Source of the DNA: VRUE01 sp963720805
GTDB taxonomy: Bacteria > Actinomycetota > Thermoleophilia > Solirubrobacterales > 70-9
NCBI GenBank assembly: GCA_963720805.1
Contig: CAVRGT010000009.1
Location: forward strand, 1 to 64,000
Length of the DNA: 64,000 bases
Reading direction: 5' to 3'
The notes below the pieces were generated by a model, which was not told the origin of the DNA, did not search any database, and saw nothing but the letters and a program-made list of their open reading frames with translations. This document shows, piece after piece, positions 26,161 to 33,874 of the stretch. The translations under genes and the position numbers were made by a program. Each line of letters begins with the position of its first letter. Position 1 is the stretch's first letter.

Positions 26161-27839
26161 ATGCGCGTAGCCCTGGCCCAGATCAACCCGACCGTCGGCG
26201 ACATCGACGGCAATGCCGCCAAGGTCGCCGAGTGGATCGGCCGCGCCGCAGCGCGAGGGCGCCGAGCTGACGATCTTCCCCGAGCTCTGCATCCCGGGCT
26301 ACCCGGCCGAGGACCTCTACCTGAAGCGGCACTTCGTCGAGGCCAACCGGCGGGCGGTCGAGGAGCTCGCCGCGGCGTGTCAGCGGGATCGTCGGCCTGG
26401 TCGGCTTCGCCGAGCCGGTCGCCGGGCGGCGGCGACTTCCGCCACGCCCACAACTCGCTCGCGGTGCTCGCCGACGGCGCCGTGCAGGCCGTCTACCGCA
26501 AGAACCGCCTGCCCAACTACGCCGTCTTCGACGAGCAGCGCTACTTCATCCCGGGCGGCGAGCCGGAGACGATCGAGGTCGGCGGCGACAGGTCGGGCTG
26601 ACGATCTGCGAGGACGTCTGGGCGCCGGGCCCGCCGGCGTCGAGCCGAGGCGGCGGCCGGCGCGAGCTGATCGCCAACCCCTCGGGCTCGCCCTATCACC
26701 GCGGCAAGGGGCGCGAGCGCGAGGAGATGTTCGCCGAGCGGGCCCGCGCCTACGGCGCCGACTTCGCCTTCTGCAACCTGGTCGGCGGCCAGGACGAGCT
26801 GGTCTTCGACGGCCAGAGCTTCGTCGTCGACCCGACGGGCGCGGTGCGTCGCCCGCGCCGCCCAGTTCGAGGAGGAGCTGCTGGTCTGCGAGGTGCCCGC
26901 CGCCGCGCCCGGCGCCGCTCGCGCGAGCCGCTCGCCGATCTCGCCGAGGTCTACGCGGCGCTCGTCCTCGGCCTGCGCGACTACGTCGCGCAAGAACGGC
27001 TTCCGCCACGTCGGCGTCGGCGCTCTCGGGCGGGATCGACTCCGCCCTGGTGGCGCTGCTCGCCGCCGACGCGCTCGGGCCGGAGCACGTCAGCTGCGTG
27101 GTCATGCCCTCGCCGCATTCCAGCGCATGAAACACAGGCAGGACGCGCGGAATATCGCCGCCAACCTGGGTGTCGAGCTGATCGAGATCCCGATCGAGGC
27201 GGCGATGGACGCGTACGAGAGCGCGCTCGCCGGCTCCTTCGGCGGCGCCGACGGCCGCCGGCGCCGCGGAGCCGCTGCCGCGCGACCCGACCCGGCCCTC
27301 GGAGCCCGATCTGGCGGCCGAGAACATCCAGGCGCGGATCCGCGGCAACCTGATGATGGCGCTCTCCAACAAGCACGGCTGGCTGGTCCTGACGACCGGC
27401 AACAAGAGCGAGATGTCGGTCGGCTACGCGACCCTCTACGGCGACATGGCGGGCGGCTTCGCGGTGATCAAGGACGTGCCGAAGACGCTCGTCTACGAGC
27501 TGGTCCGCCACCGCAACGAGCGCGCCGGGCGCGAGCTGGTCCCGGCCTCGGTGATCGAGCGGGCGCCCTCGGCCGAGCTGCGGCCCGACCAGCTCGACAG
27601 CGACTCGCTGCCCCCCTACGAGCTGCTCGACCGCATCCTCGAGGCCTACGTCGAGCGGGACGAGGGCCGCGAGGAGATGATCGCCGCCGGCCTGCCCGGC
27701 CGAGGTGGTCGACGAGGTGATCCGCATGGTCGACCGCTCCGAGTACAAGCGCCGCCAGGCGGCGCCGGGCATCCGCATCACCCCGAAGGCCTTCGGCCGC
27801 GACCGGCGCCTGCCGATCACCAACCGCTTCGGCGGCTAG
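26161..27839 (+). CDS. nadE: Glutamine-dependent NAD+ synthetase (several frameshifts)
   Basis: Catalyses the last step of NAD+ synthesis. The N-terminal nitrilase-type glutaminase has Glu in FPELCIPGYPAEDL, Lys in RKNRLPNYAVFDEQ and Cys in GLTICEDVW. The C-terminal synthetase has the PP-loop SGGIDSALVALLAAD, LTTGNKSEMSVGYATLYGD and the terminal PITNRFGG. About seven frame changes between 26250 and 27720 split it, but the order and completeness of motifs show one protein of about 555 residues. ATG 26161 begins MRVALAQINPTVGDIDGNA, a normal start. Confidence 0.92.
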
Positions 27840-27858
27840 TGACGAGCCGATCTCAGCG

Positions 27859-28294
27859 TTAGGCCTGTACGTGAAGGTGCCGCTGCCCCCCTCAGGCTCT
27901 TCGGACAGGCTAACGGCGATCGTCATCTGAGCGAGGGCGCAGAGCCGGTCTTCGGCGTCGAGGACCTCGGCATCCCAGACCCAGGTGGTGCGGCCGCGGT
28001 GGCGGGCCCTGGCCTTGACTTCGGCGTGGCCCTCGGTGATCGGGCGGATGAAGCTGACGCTGATCGACTGGCCCATCGCCATCATCCCGTCGCCATAACC
28101 GCGAGGGCGGTGGCGCGCGAGCAGATGCTCTCGACCAGGGTCGAGATCACGCCGCCATGCAGAAGGCCGACCGGCTGGCGCAGCTCGTCGCGCATCGGCA
28201 GCCGCACGCGCGCGTGGTCGGGGTCGTCGTCGAGCCATTCCGTGCCCAGCAAAGCGTCGAAATGGGAAAGCAGGCCGCGCGGGTCGTCGCTCAT
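27859..28294 (-). CDS. PaaI-like hotdog thioesterase (one or two frameshifts)
   Basis: A small acyl-CoA thioesterase-like protein of about 145 residues. From ATG 28294 it reads MSDDPRGLLSHFDALLGTEW, then PVGLLHGGVISTLVESICSR, which holds the hotdog HGG motif. A frame change near 28088 leads into MGQSISVSFIRPITEGHAEV and TTWVWDAEVLDAEDRLCALA, the second half of the fold. The stop is unsure; one more indel would end it at 27859-27861, next to nadE. PaaI-family members clear aberrant CoA thioesters; the physiological substrate is not inferable. Confidence 0.75.
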
Positions 28295-28357
28295 CGCCGC
28301 CAGACTTAACCTCAGCCACGCCCTTGCCGGGGGCCGCCGGCGTAGGCTTCCCGATCG

Positions 28358-29276
28358 GTGGGGTTGACCGACGACCAGAAGGCGATGCTTCGCCTGCTCG
28401 CGCAGCGCGAGGAGGGCTACGAGGACATGGCGGCGCTGATGGGAATCAGCGTCGAGGAGGTGCGCGAGCGCGTCAAGGAAGCGCTCGCCGAGGTCGAGGA
28501 GCCGCCCGCGGCCGAGGTCGAGCCCGAGGCGCCCTGTTGCGCCCGCGCCCTACACCGCCTCCAGCTGTGGAGCCGGCTGCCCCGGTGGAGCCGCCCACGA
28601 CGCCGGCCACTCCAGCCAGAGCCGGCCACCAAGCCCCTCGCCGCCAAGAAGCGCTCGGCCCAGATTCCCAGCCTCAGAGTCCGCCAAAGACCGCGGCGCC
28701 CTGATCGGGCTCGGCGCTGGCGCCCTGGTGGTCGTCGCGCTGGTGATCGTGCTGATCGTCGGTGGCGACGGCGGCGGCTCGAGCTCCGCGGGTGCGACCT
28801 CGGGCGAAGCGAACCTGGCGGAAAACGCCGGCGCGCAGGCCGAAAACAAAAACCTCACCCAGGCGATCCTCAGCGCCGATGACGGCAGCGACGCCGGCGG
28901 CCAGGCGATCTTCGGGCGCTTCAAGAAAAAGGTGCTGTTGCAGGTCACGGCGAAGGGCCTCGAACCGTCCAACGACGGTGAGTCCTACGCGGTCTGGCTC
29001 TCGCACTCGGGCCAGGCGATGGTCCCGGTCGGCACCGTCAAGGTCAAAGACTCCGGCGAGCTTGCCGCCCGCTTCGAAGTGCCGCCGACGGTGCTGGTGC
29101 TGGTGGCGCGCGGTGCCTTCGATGAGATCCAGGTAACCCGTACCTCTGACAGCGCGCTCAATGCCGCGATCGCCAAGGCGCGCAAAACCGAAAAGGAATC
29201 CACCTACACCGGCACCCCGGTGCTGAGCGGCAAGATCACCGGGCCCCTGGTCGGCGCCGGTGGCAGCAGCAAATAA
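28358..29276 (+). CDS. HTH-linker-membrane anti-sigma-like protein (frameshifts in the linker)
   Basis: Three parts in order. First, an N-terminal sigma-region-4/SANT-like helical segment (LTDDQKAMLRLLAQREEGYE, DMAALMGISVEEVRERVKE). Second, a Pro/Ala-rich linker broken by two frame changes between 28530 and 28690. Third, one membrane helix (LIGLGAGALVVVALVIVLIV) and an outer domain (KKKVLLQVTAKGLEPSNDGE, YAVWLSHSGQAMVPVGTVKV) that resembles the RskA-type anti-sigma outer domain. The GTG start at 28358 gives about 305 residues. I infer a membrane signalling protein whose cytoplasmic end could bind a sigma factor or DNA; no partner sigma gene is adjacent. Confidence 0.6.
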
Positions 29277-29284
29277 GGCTCGAC

Positions 29285-30955
29285 TCAGCCGAGCAGCTTT
29301 CCCGGGTTCATGATTCCGGCGGGATCGAGTTGCTGCTTGACCGCGCGCAGCACGTCGAGTCCCGTGCGGCCGACCTCGGCCTCCATGTAAGGAGCGTGAT
29401 CGCGGCCGACCGCGTGGTGGTGGGTGATCGTCCCCCCCGTGGCGACGATCGCCTCGCAGGCGGCCTGCTTTACCTGGCGCCACTGCTCGACCTCCGCCCC
29501 CACGCGCGCGCGTGAGATGAAGGTGAAGTAGAGCGAGGCGCCGTCGGCGTAGGCGTGGGAGAGGTGGCAGAAGACCAGACCCGGGGTTCCCTGCCCGCTC
29601 AACGAGTCGCGGATCGCGCCGCCGACGGCCGAATGCAACGCGGCCAGCTCGGTCCAGGTGTGGGAGGTCTCGAGCGTCTCGACCATCGCGCCCATGCCCA
29701 TCAGGGTGTCGCGCAGGTAGGGGCCCTGGTAGCGGCCGTGCTCCCAGGAGCGGCCCGCCGCCTGTCCCAGATACGCGGCTCCGCCGCGGCGGAGCTCGCG
29801 CACGCTCAGCGCCCGCCGGCGCGCGACCGACTCCTCCTCCCCCTCGAAGCCGACGATGACAAGGGAGCCGCCGCGACGGCGGCGCAATCCCAGGTAGCCG
29901 CCGAAGAGGCTGCCGGCGAGGCCGCGGGGGCCTGAGAGCGCCAGCGAGACCTCGGTCTCCTCCTCATCGGAGATCCGGATCACGTCCGGCAGCCCGGAGC
30001 CCTGGGCCAGTGCTCGCACGATCTCCGCTCCGGCCTCGAAGTTCTCGGCCATCCAGGCCTCGTAGCGGCGCTGCTTCGGCGCTGGTCGCACCCGGACCGT
30101 CACGTCGGGGATCACGCCGAAGACCCCCTCGGAGCCGATGACAACCTCACGCAGCGCCGGGCCGGCCGCGGTGTGCGGCGTCGCCAGCGTCTCCAGGTCG
30201 CCCGCCGGCGCGATCAGGCGTACCGAGCTGACCAGCGAGTCGAAGCGCCCATATCCGCTCGAGGCCTGACCGGCCGAGCGGGTGGCGGCGAAGCCGCCGA
30301 TCGTGGCGTACTCGAAGGACTGCGGGTAGTGACCGAGCACCAGGCCGTGCTTGCCCAACTCGGCTTCGGCCTCGGGTCCGCGCAGGCCGGCGCCAAGCCG
30401 GGCGGTCAGCGACCTGGAATCGACCTCGACCCCGCGCAGGCGGGTCAGGTCAAGGCTGATCACGCGATCGTGGTTGCCGCGCAGCGGCTCGACCCCCCCG
30501 ACCACGCTGGTCCCTCCCCCGAACGGGACAACTGCAACGCCTTCCGTCGCGCAGAGCTCCAGAACGCGTTTCACCGCGGCGGCGTCGGCGGGGAGCACGA
30601 CCGCGTCGGGCGCGGCGTCGAGCTTGCCGGCGCGCAGGCGGGCGAGGTCCACGTATCCGCAGCCGGTCGCGTGGCGCAACCGGTCCTCGGCCGAGACGAA
30701 GACGTTCTCCTCGCCGACGGCGTCGATCAACGCCGAGGGCAAAGGCTGCGCCGGCGGCAGCTCAAAATCGCCGAGCCCCGGAGGCGCTGACGGCTTCCCC
30801 AGCTCCCCGATGCGCTCCCGCAGCGTCTCCAACGCCGGCCCGTCGAGCTCGGGCACGATCGAAGGATCGCCCCACCCCCACCACTTGGAGTCGCGGCGCG
30901 GGGGGCTTGGCGACTTTCCCGTCAAATGCACGGGTAACTCGCCAAGCTCATGCAT
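29285..30955 (-). CDS. FAD-binding oxidase of the alkylglycerone-phosphate synthase/D-lactate dehydrogenase type
   Basis: A 556-residue FAD_binding_4/FAD_oxidase_C protein. WWGWGDPS near residue 25 is the hallmark N-terminus of AGPS-like enzymes. The PP-loop VVPFGGGTSVVGGVEPL binds FAD, GHYPQSFEYATIGGFAATRS and VIGSEGVFGVIPDVTVRVRP follow, and the C-terminal FCHLSHAYADGASLYFTF and ITHHHAVGRDHAPY hold the active-site histidines. It could make ether lipids or oxidise a hydroxy acid. The start is uncertain: ATG 30955 overlaps the SRPBCC stop, but the first 15 codons lie inside a dispersed hairpin repeat, so a GTG or TTG inside that repeat may be used. Confidence 0.87.
   Translation of the reverse strand: MHELGELPVHLTGKSPSPPRRDSKWWGWGDPSIVPELDGPALETLRERIGELGKPSAPPGLGDFELPPAQPLPSALIDAVGEENVFVSAEDRLRHATGCGYVDLARLRAGKLDAAPDAVVLPADAAAVKRVLELCATEGVAVVPFGGGTSVVGGVEPLRGNHDRVISLDLTRLRGVEVDSRSLTARLGAGLRGPEAEAELGKHGLVLGHYPQSFEYATIGGFAATRSAGQASSGYGRFDSLVSSVRLIAPAGDLETLATPHTAAGPALREVVIGSEGVFGVIPDVTVRVRPAPKQRRYEAWMAENFEAGAEIVRALAQGSGLPDVIRISDEEETEVSLALSGPRGLAGSLFGGYLGLRRRRGGSLVIVGFEGEEESVARRRALSVRELRRGGAAYLGQAAGRSWEHGRYQGPYLRDTLMGMGAMVETLETSHTWTELAALHSAVGGAIRDSLSGQGTPGLVFCHLSHAYADGASLYFTFISRARVGAEVEQWRQVKQAACEAIVATGGTITHHHAVGRDHAPYMEAEVGRTGLDVLRAVKQQLDPAGIMNPGKLLG
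30906..30946. repeat. Dispersed hairpin repeat, copy 1 (hairpin 4)
   Basis: An imperfect palindrome whose outer 8-bp arms (cttggcga/tcgccaag) and inner cccgt/acggg arms pair. It begins one base past the SRPBCC stop. It shares about 32 of 36 bases with the element at 57006-57048, including ggcgactttcccgtca. It lies inside the 5' end of the FAD-oxidase reading frame. Confidence 0.7.
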
Positions 30956-31403
30956 CTCCGTCCAGCGCTCGGCCGAGTCCGTCGAGGGCTTCCTCGAGCA
31001 GCGAGCCCTGTCCGCGCCGCATCATCGGCGAGCCGAGCCGCGAGAGACCGCGCAGCGTCTGGGTGGCCGCCAGCGTCACCTCCGTGTTGCCGTTCTCCTC
31101 GCTCAAGGAGACTGAGACCTCGTAGCGGCGCAGGTGTCGCTCGAACGGCGTCCCGGGGATCAGCTGCTCCCAGCCAAAGCGCTCACCATCGACGCTCTCG
31201 ATACAACGAAAGTCAGCCCGCACGCCCCGTCCCTCGGCGGTCCCCAGCACCTTGGTCCATTGCAAATCGGCCCCCTCCCCCTCAACGCTCTCGACCCGCA
31301 TCGTCCGCGGCCACCAGCGCGGCAAGCTGTACGGATCCGAAACCAGCTCCCAAACCGCGGCCGTCGGCGCCCCAACCTTGCGCCGCCGCGTTACCCGCGG
31401 CAT
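30948..31403 (-). CDS. SRPBCC (START/polyketide cyclase-like) protein
   Basis: A 151-residue lipid- or ligand-binding helix-grip protein. MPRVTRRRKVGAPTAAVWEL, VSDPYSLPRWWPRTMRVESV and FERHLRRYEVSVSLSEENGN match the SRPBCC pattern of N-terminal strand, helix and ligand-covering strands. It ends with a long helix (GSLLEEALDGLGRALDGD). Members act as cyclases, chaperones or ligand carriers; no specific role can be assigned. It lies between two hairpins and just upstream of the FAD oxidase, whose ATG overlaps its stop. Confidence 0.8.
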   Translation of the reverse strand: MPRVTRRRKVGAPTAAVWELVSDPYSLPRWWPRTMRVESVEGEGADLQWTKVLGTAEGRGVRADFRCIESVDGERFGWEQLIPGTPFERHLRRYEVSVSLSEENGNTEVTLAATQTLRGLSRLGSPMMRRGQGSLLEEALDGLGRALDGDA

Positions 31404-31414
31404 CCCGATGTTCC

Positions 31415-31530
31415 GGGGCCTATCCCGGCAGGGGTGGAACGTCTTGCACTTTTTCGCCGTTGCGTTAGAGGCGTCAGCAACATCCGCTACACCGAAAAAG
31501 TTAAGTGGAACCCCTGCCGGGATAGGCCCC
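31415..31530. terminator. 21-bp perfect inverted repeat with nested stem (hairpin 5)
   Basis: Arms 31415-31435 and 31510-31530 are exact complements over 21 bp. Inside, acttttcg-type arms (actttttcg/cgaaaaagt) form a second stem. The outer arm touches the MerR stop codon (31530-31532). The 126-bp gap between MerR and SRPBCC holds little else, so this is a structured 3' end and possibly the SRPBCC leader. Confidence 0.7.
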
Positions 31531-32285
31531 TAGTCACCGGCAAGTCGCCTGAGATCGCGTACCAGCAAGAGGTGCTTGAGGTGACTCACCGTCGCCGCCA
31601 AACTCTCCAAACTCTCCAACGCCTCTTTGCGACGGTCGGGATTGCGCGAGCGCAGCGAGGGGCCGAGCAGCGCTTCCAGCAGGTTCGCCTCGCGGTCGGC
31701 CGAGGAGCGGAAGACGCGCAGGTTGCGGGCGGCGACCCCGACCCGCGAGAGCTCGTTGGCCGAGCGGACCACTTCGCGGTCGGTCTCGTCGTAGACGGTC
31801 TTGCCCTCGCGTTTCTCCGGCTGGACGATGCCGAAGTTCTCCAGTTCGGCGATCAGCTCCTCGCGTGCCCCGGTCTCCTCGATCACCTCTTCCAGGGTGA
31901 GGTAGGCGCGCGAGGTGTTGACCAGGATCGCCCGCCGCACGGCGCCGCTGGAGGGCCGCTTCTCGCTGCTGCCGCCGGCGGGAACGAAGTCGCCGCCCGC
32001 CGCCAGCTCTTGGCGGATCACCCGCAGCGGCAGGAACTCGTCGCGCTGCAGGCGCAGGATCGTGCGCAGCCTTTCCACGTCGGACTGGCTGTAGAGGCGG
32101 TAGCCGCCGGCGGTGCGCCGCGGCGTCAGCAGCTTTTGGTCCTCGAGGTAGCGAATCTTCGAGATCGAGACGTCGTCGAACTCGCTCTGCAGGATCTTGC
32201 AGACGGCACCGATCGTCAGCGCCTTGCGCGGGCGCGAGTCGCGCTGGCGAACCTGTCCCTGGGCCTGTTGCTCGGAGACCGCCAC
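31530..32285 (-). CDS. MerR-family transcription regulator
   Basis: A 251-residue regulator. The winged HTH is at about 21-92: LTIGAVCKILQSEFDDVSIS, KIRYLEDQKLLTPRRTAGGY, RLYSQSDVERLRTILRLQRD. The rest is helical (effector/dimerisation) with no cysteine metal site. A MerR gene directly after a GarA-like FHA gene is the arrangement of Rv1827-Rv1828 in Mycobacterium tuberculosis, so this is probably the Rv1828-type regulator. Its start overlaps the FHA stop by one base. Hairpin 5 ends the unit. Confidence 0.88.
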   Translation of the reverse strand: MAVSEQQAQGQVRQRDSRPRKALTIGAVCKILQSEFDDVSISKIRYLEDQKLLTPRRTAGGYRLYSQSDVERLRTILRLQRDEFLPLRVIRQELAAGGDFVPAGGSSEKRPSSGAVRRAILVNTSRAYLTLEEVIEETGAREELIAELENFGIVQPEKREGKTVYDETDREVVRSANELSRVGVAARNLRVFRSSADREANLLEALLGPSLRSRNPDRRKEALESLESLAATVSHLKHLLLVRDLRRLAGD

Positions 32286-32770
32286 TACTTCTCCAGGTAG
32301 CTGAGCTTGTACTTGCCGACCTGAATCTCGTCGCCGTCGGCAAGGCGGTGCGACTCGATCCGGCGGCGGTTGACGTAGGTGCCGTTGAGCGAGCCGAGGT
32401 CGTCGATGTAGAGGCCGTCGCGGCGGCGGACCAACAGGGCGTGGTTGCGGGAGACCGTTACGTCGTCGAGGAAGACGCCCGCGTCGGGGCTGCGCCCGAT
32501 GCTGACCCGGTCCTCCGCCAGCGGGAAGCTCTCGCCCGAGCGACCGCCGCCGGCCCGAATCACCAAGGCCGCGCCGCTGCGCTCGACCGTCTCGTCGATG
32601 TCGACCGGCTGCATCTCGCCGGTTTCATCGACCGTGTAGGTCATCGTCGTCGGTTCGTCGCCACCGCCGCCGTCGCCCTCGGCGGGACCGCCGACAAACG
32701 CACCGCACTTCTGGCAGTAGTTGGCACCCTCGGGGTTGACGAACCCGCATTCGGGACAGTGGACGGCCAT
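32285..32770 (-). CDS. Zinc-ribbon FHA-domain protein (GarA-like)
   Basis: A 161-residue protein. The N-terminus has a Cys4 zinc ribbon (Cys5, Cys8, Cys19, Cys22). A Thr/Asp-rich linker (MTYTVDETGEMQPVDIDETV) with possible phosphothreonine sites follows, then an FHA domain with SIGRSPDAG, TVSRNHALLVR and LGSLNGTYVN, the phosphothreonine-binding loops. In mycobacteria GarA binds 2-oxoglutarate enzymes and is switched by Ser/Thr kinases. The same may apply here, but the GarA ETTS phosphorylation motif is not visible, and the zinc ribbon is extra. Encoded between an RsiG-like gene and a MerR gene. Confidence 0.85.
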   Translation of the reverse strand: MAVHCPECGFVNPEGANYCQKCGAFVGGPAEGDGGGGDEPTTMTYTVDETGEMQPVDIDETVERSGAALVIRAGGGRSGESFPLAEDRVSIGRSPDAGVFLDDVTVSRNHALLVRRRDGLYIDDLGSLNGTYVNRRRIESHRLADGDEIQVGKYKLSYLEK

Positions 32771-32783
32771 CGTGCTGCGCCGC

Positions 32784-33050
32784 TCAGGCGGCGGAGTCGT
32801 CCTCTGAGGAAGGCTGTTTGCCGGCGAGGATCTCGGTCAGCTGGGCAACGTCGTCACCGGAGAACATGGTGTCGCCGCGCTCGTGCTTGTGGCGCAGCCG
32901 GTTGACCAGCTCGGCGCGGAGGATGTCGATCTTGCCGTGCAGGACGCGGCGCTTGTAGGAGATCTCGTTCTCCTCCTCGGTGAGCGTGTCGATCAGGTCC
33001 TTCAGCTCTTTGTCGCTGAGCGAACCAAGATCGGGAAAGGTGTCCTCCAT
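32784..33050 (-). CDS. RsiG-like anti-sigma protein with a c-di-GMP-type motif
   Basis: An 88-residue helical protein, starting at ATG 33050 because a strong AAGGAG (33055-33060) lies 4 nt upstream and a promoter precedes it. The antiparallel coiled-coil pair contains Glu27-x3-Ser31-x2-Arg34-x3-His38-x3-Asp42. This matches the RsiG signature E(X)3S(X)2R(X)3Q(X)3D, with His replacing Gln. In Streptomyces, RsiG binds c-di-GMP through that motif and sequesters WhiG; single-motif homologues in Rubrobacter act as homodimers. By analogy it may hold a FliA/WhiG-type sigma factor. No such sigma gene lies in the window. Confidence 0.75.
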   Translation of the reverse strand: MEDTFPDLGSLSDKELKDLIDTLTEEENEISYKRRVLHGKIDILRAELVNRLRHKHERGDTMFSGDDVAQLTEILAGKQPSSEDDSAA

Positions 33051-33091
33051 CTCACTCCTTAGTTGCGGTTCTTGACCCCTGCTGAGGTCGC

Positions 33092-33126
33092 TCCAACGAT
33101 TATAGGTCGCCGGCCCCAAGGTTCAA
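33092..33126 (-). promoter_or_regulatory. Sigma-70-type promoter of the RsiG-FHA-MerR unit
   Basis: On the minus strand TTGAAC (33121-33126) is followed, after 16 bp, by a perfect TATAAT (33099-33104). The predicted transcription start is near 33092, giving a roughly 40-nt leader with AAGGAG before the RsiG-like ATG. It is the best consensus promoter I see in the window. Confidence 0.8.
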
Positions 33127-33214
33127 CTGAAGGTTGAAGGTTTATCCAAATGAGCGCCCTCTTGCACCCGGCTGAGTTCCTCGTTATTTGCGGATAGCGC
33201 GAAGAACCAGGAAG

Positions 33215-33847
33215 TCAGCGGCGGGCGGCGTGGGCTTCTCGGATTCCGGTTTGGGCGTAGAGGACTGTGGCGACGATTGCTAGGGCGAGGCCGATTATCA
33301 GCAGGGCCGAGGGGACCCAGCCGGCGAAGACCATGGCGAAGAAGATCCCGCCCATGATCGGGAAGACCGAGATCCGGCCAGGCCAGTTGACCCGGATCTC
33401 GACCCCGTGGCGCAGGCCGTACTGGGCGAGGAAGAGCATCGCCAGCTCGCGGATCGCGAGCAGGGCGAGGGCCCAGCGCGGCAGCAGCTCGAAGTGCCAG
33501 CAGACGACGGCACCGGAGAGGATCGTCAGCCGGTCGACGAGCGGGTCGAGAATCGAGCCGAGCCGGCTGTACTGGCCGGTGACCCGGGCGAGGAAGCCGT
33601 CGAGGTAGTCGCCGGCGGCGATCAGCCAGAAGACGATCGCGGCGGGGGCGCTGCGGCCGTCGCCCGATTCGAAGGCGAGCCAGAGGAAGAGCGGCAGCGC
33701 CGCCAGCCGCAGGTAGCCGACCGCGTTGGGGATGGTCCAGGGGTTGAGCGGCTCGCCCTTTTGCACCTGGCGCGGTGGCGGGCCACTGCGGTCGAGGCCG
33801 AAGAGGCGGCGCACGCGTCCGCGGCCAAAGGGCGCCCTGTCACTCAT
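33215..33847 (-). CDS. CDP-alcohol phosphatidyltransferase
   Basis: A 210-residue membrane enzyme that moves a phosphatidyl group from CDP-diacylglycerol to an alcohol. The family signature D(x)2DG(x)2AR(x)8G(x)3D(x)3D is complete in GDYLDGFLARVTG plus LGSILDPLVDR. Five to six membrane helices follow a polar N-terminus of about 35 residues. Likely acceptor glycerol-3-phosphate (PgsA) or inositol phosphate; sequence alone does not decide. It lies downstream of proS, 27 bp away, and upstream of the RsiG-like gene, from which a promoter separates it. Confidence 0.85.
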   Translation of the reverse strand: MSDRAPFGRGRVRRLFGLDRSGPPPRQVQKGEPLNPWTIPNAVGYLRLAALPLFLWLAFESGDGRSAPAAIVFWLIAAGDYLDGFLARVTGQYSRLGSILDPLVDRLTILSGAVVCWHFELLPRWALALLAIRELAMLFLAQYGLRHGVEIRVNWPGRISVFPIMGGIFFAMVFAGWVPSALLIIGLALAIVATVLYAQTGIREAHAARR

Positions 33848-33874
33848 CGGATGCCGCCGGCGCCCGCGTCGCCG

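Noticed and set aside
33127..33214. Possible small RNA or gene between the RsiG promoter and the phosphatidyltransferase stop
   Set aside because: I see no start with a ribosome site, no strong hairpin and no codon-like bias in this 88-bp gap.
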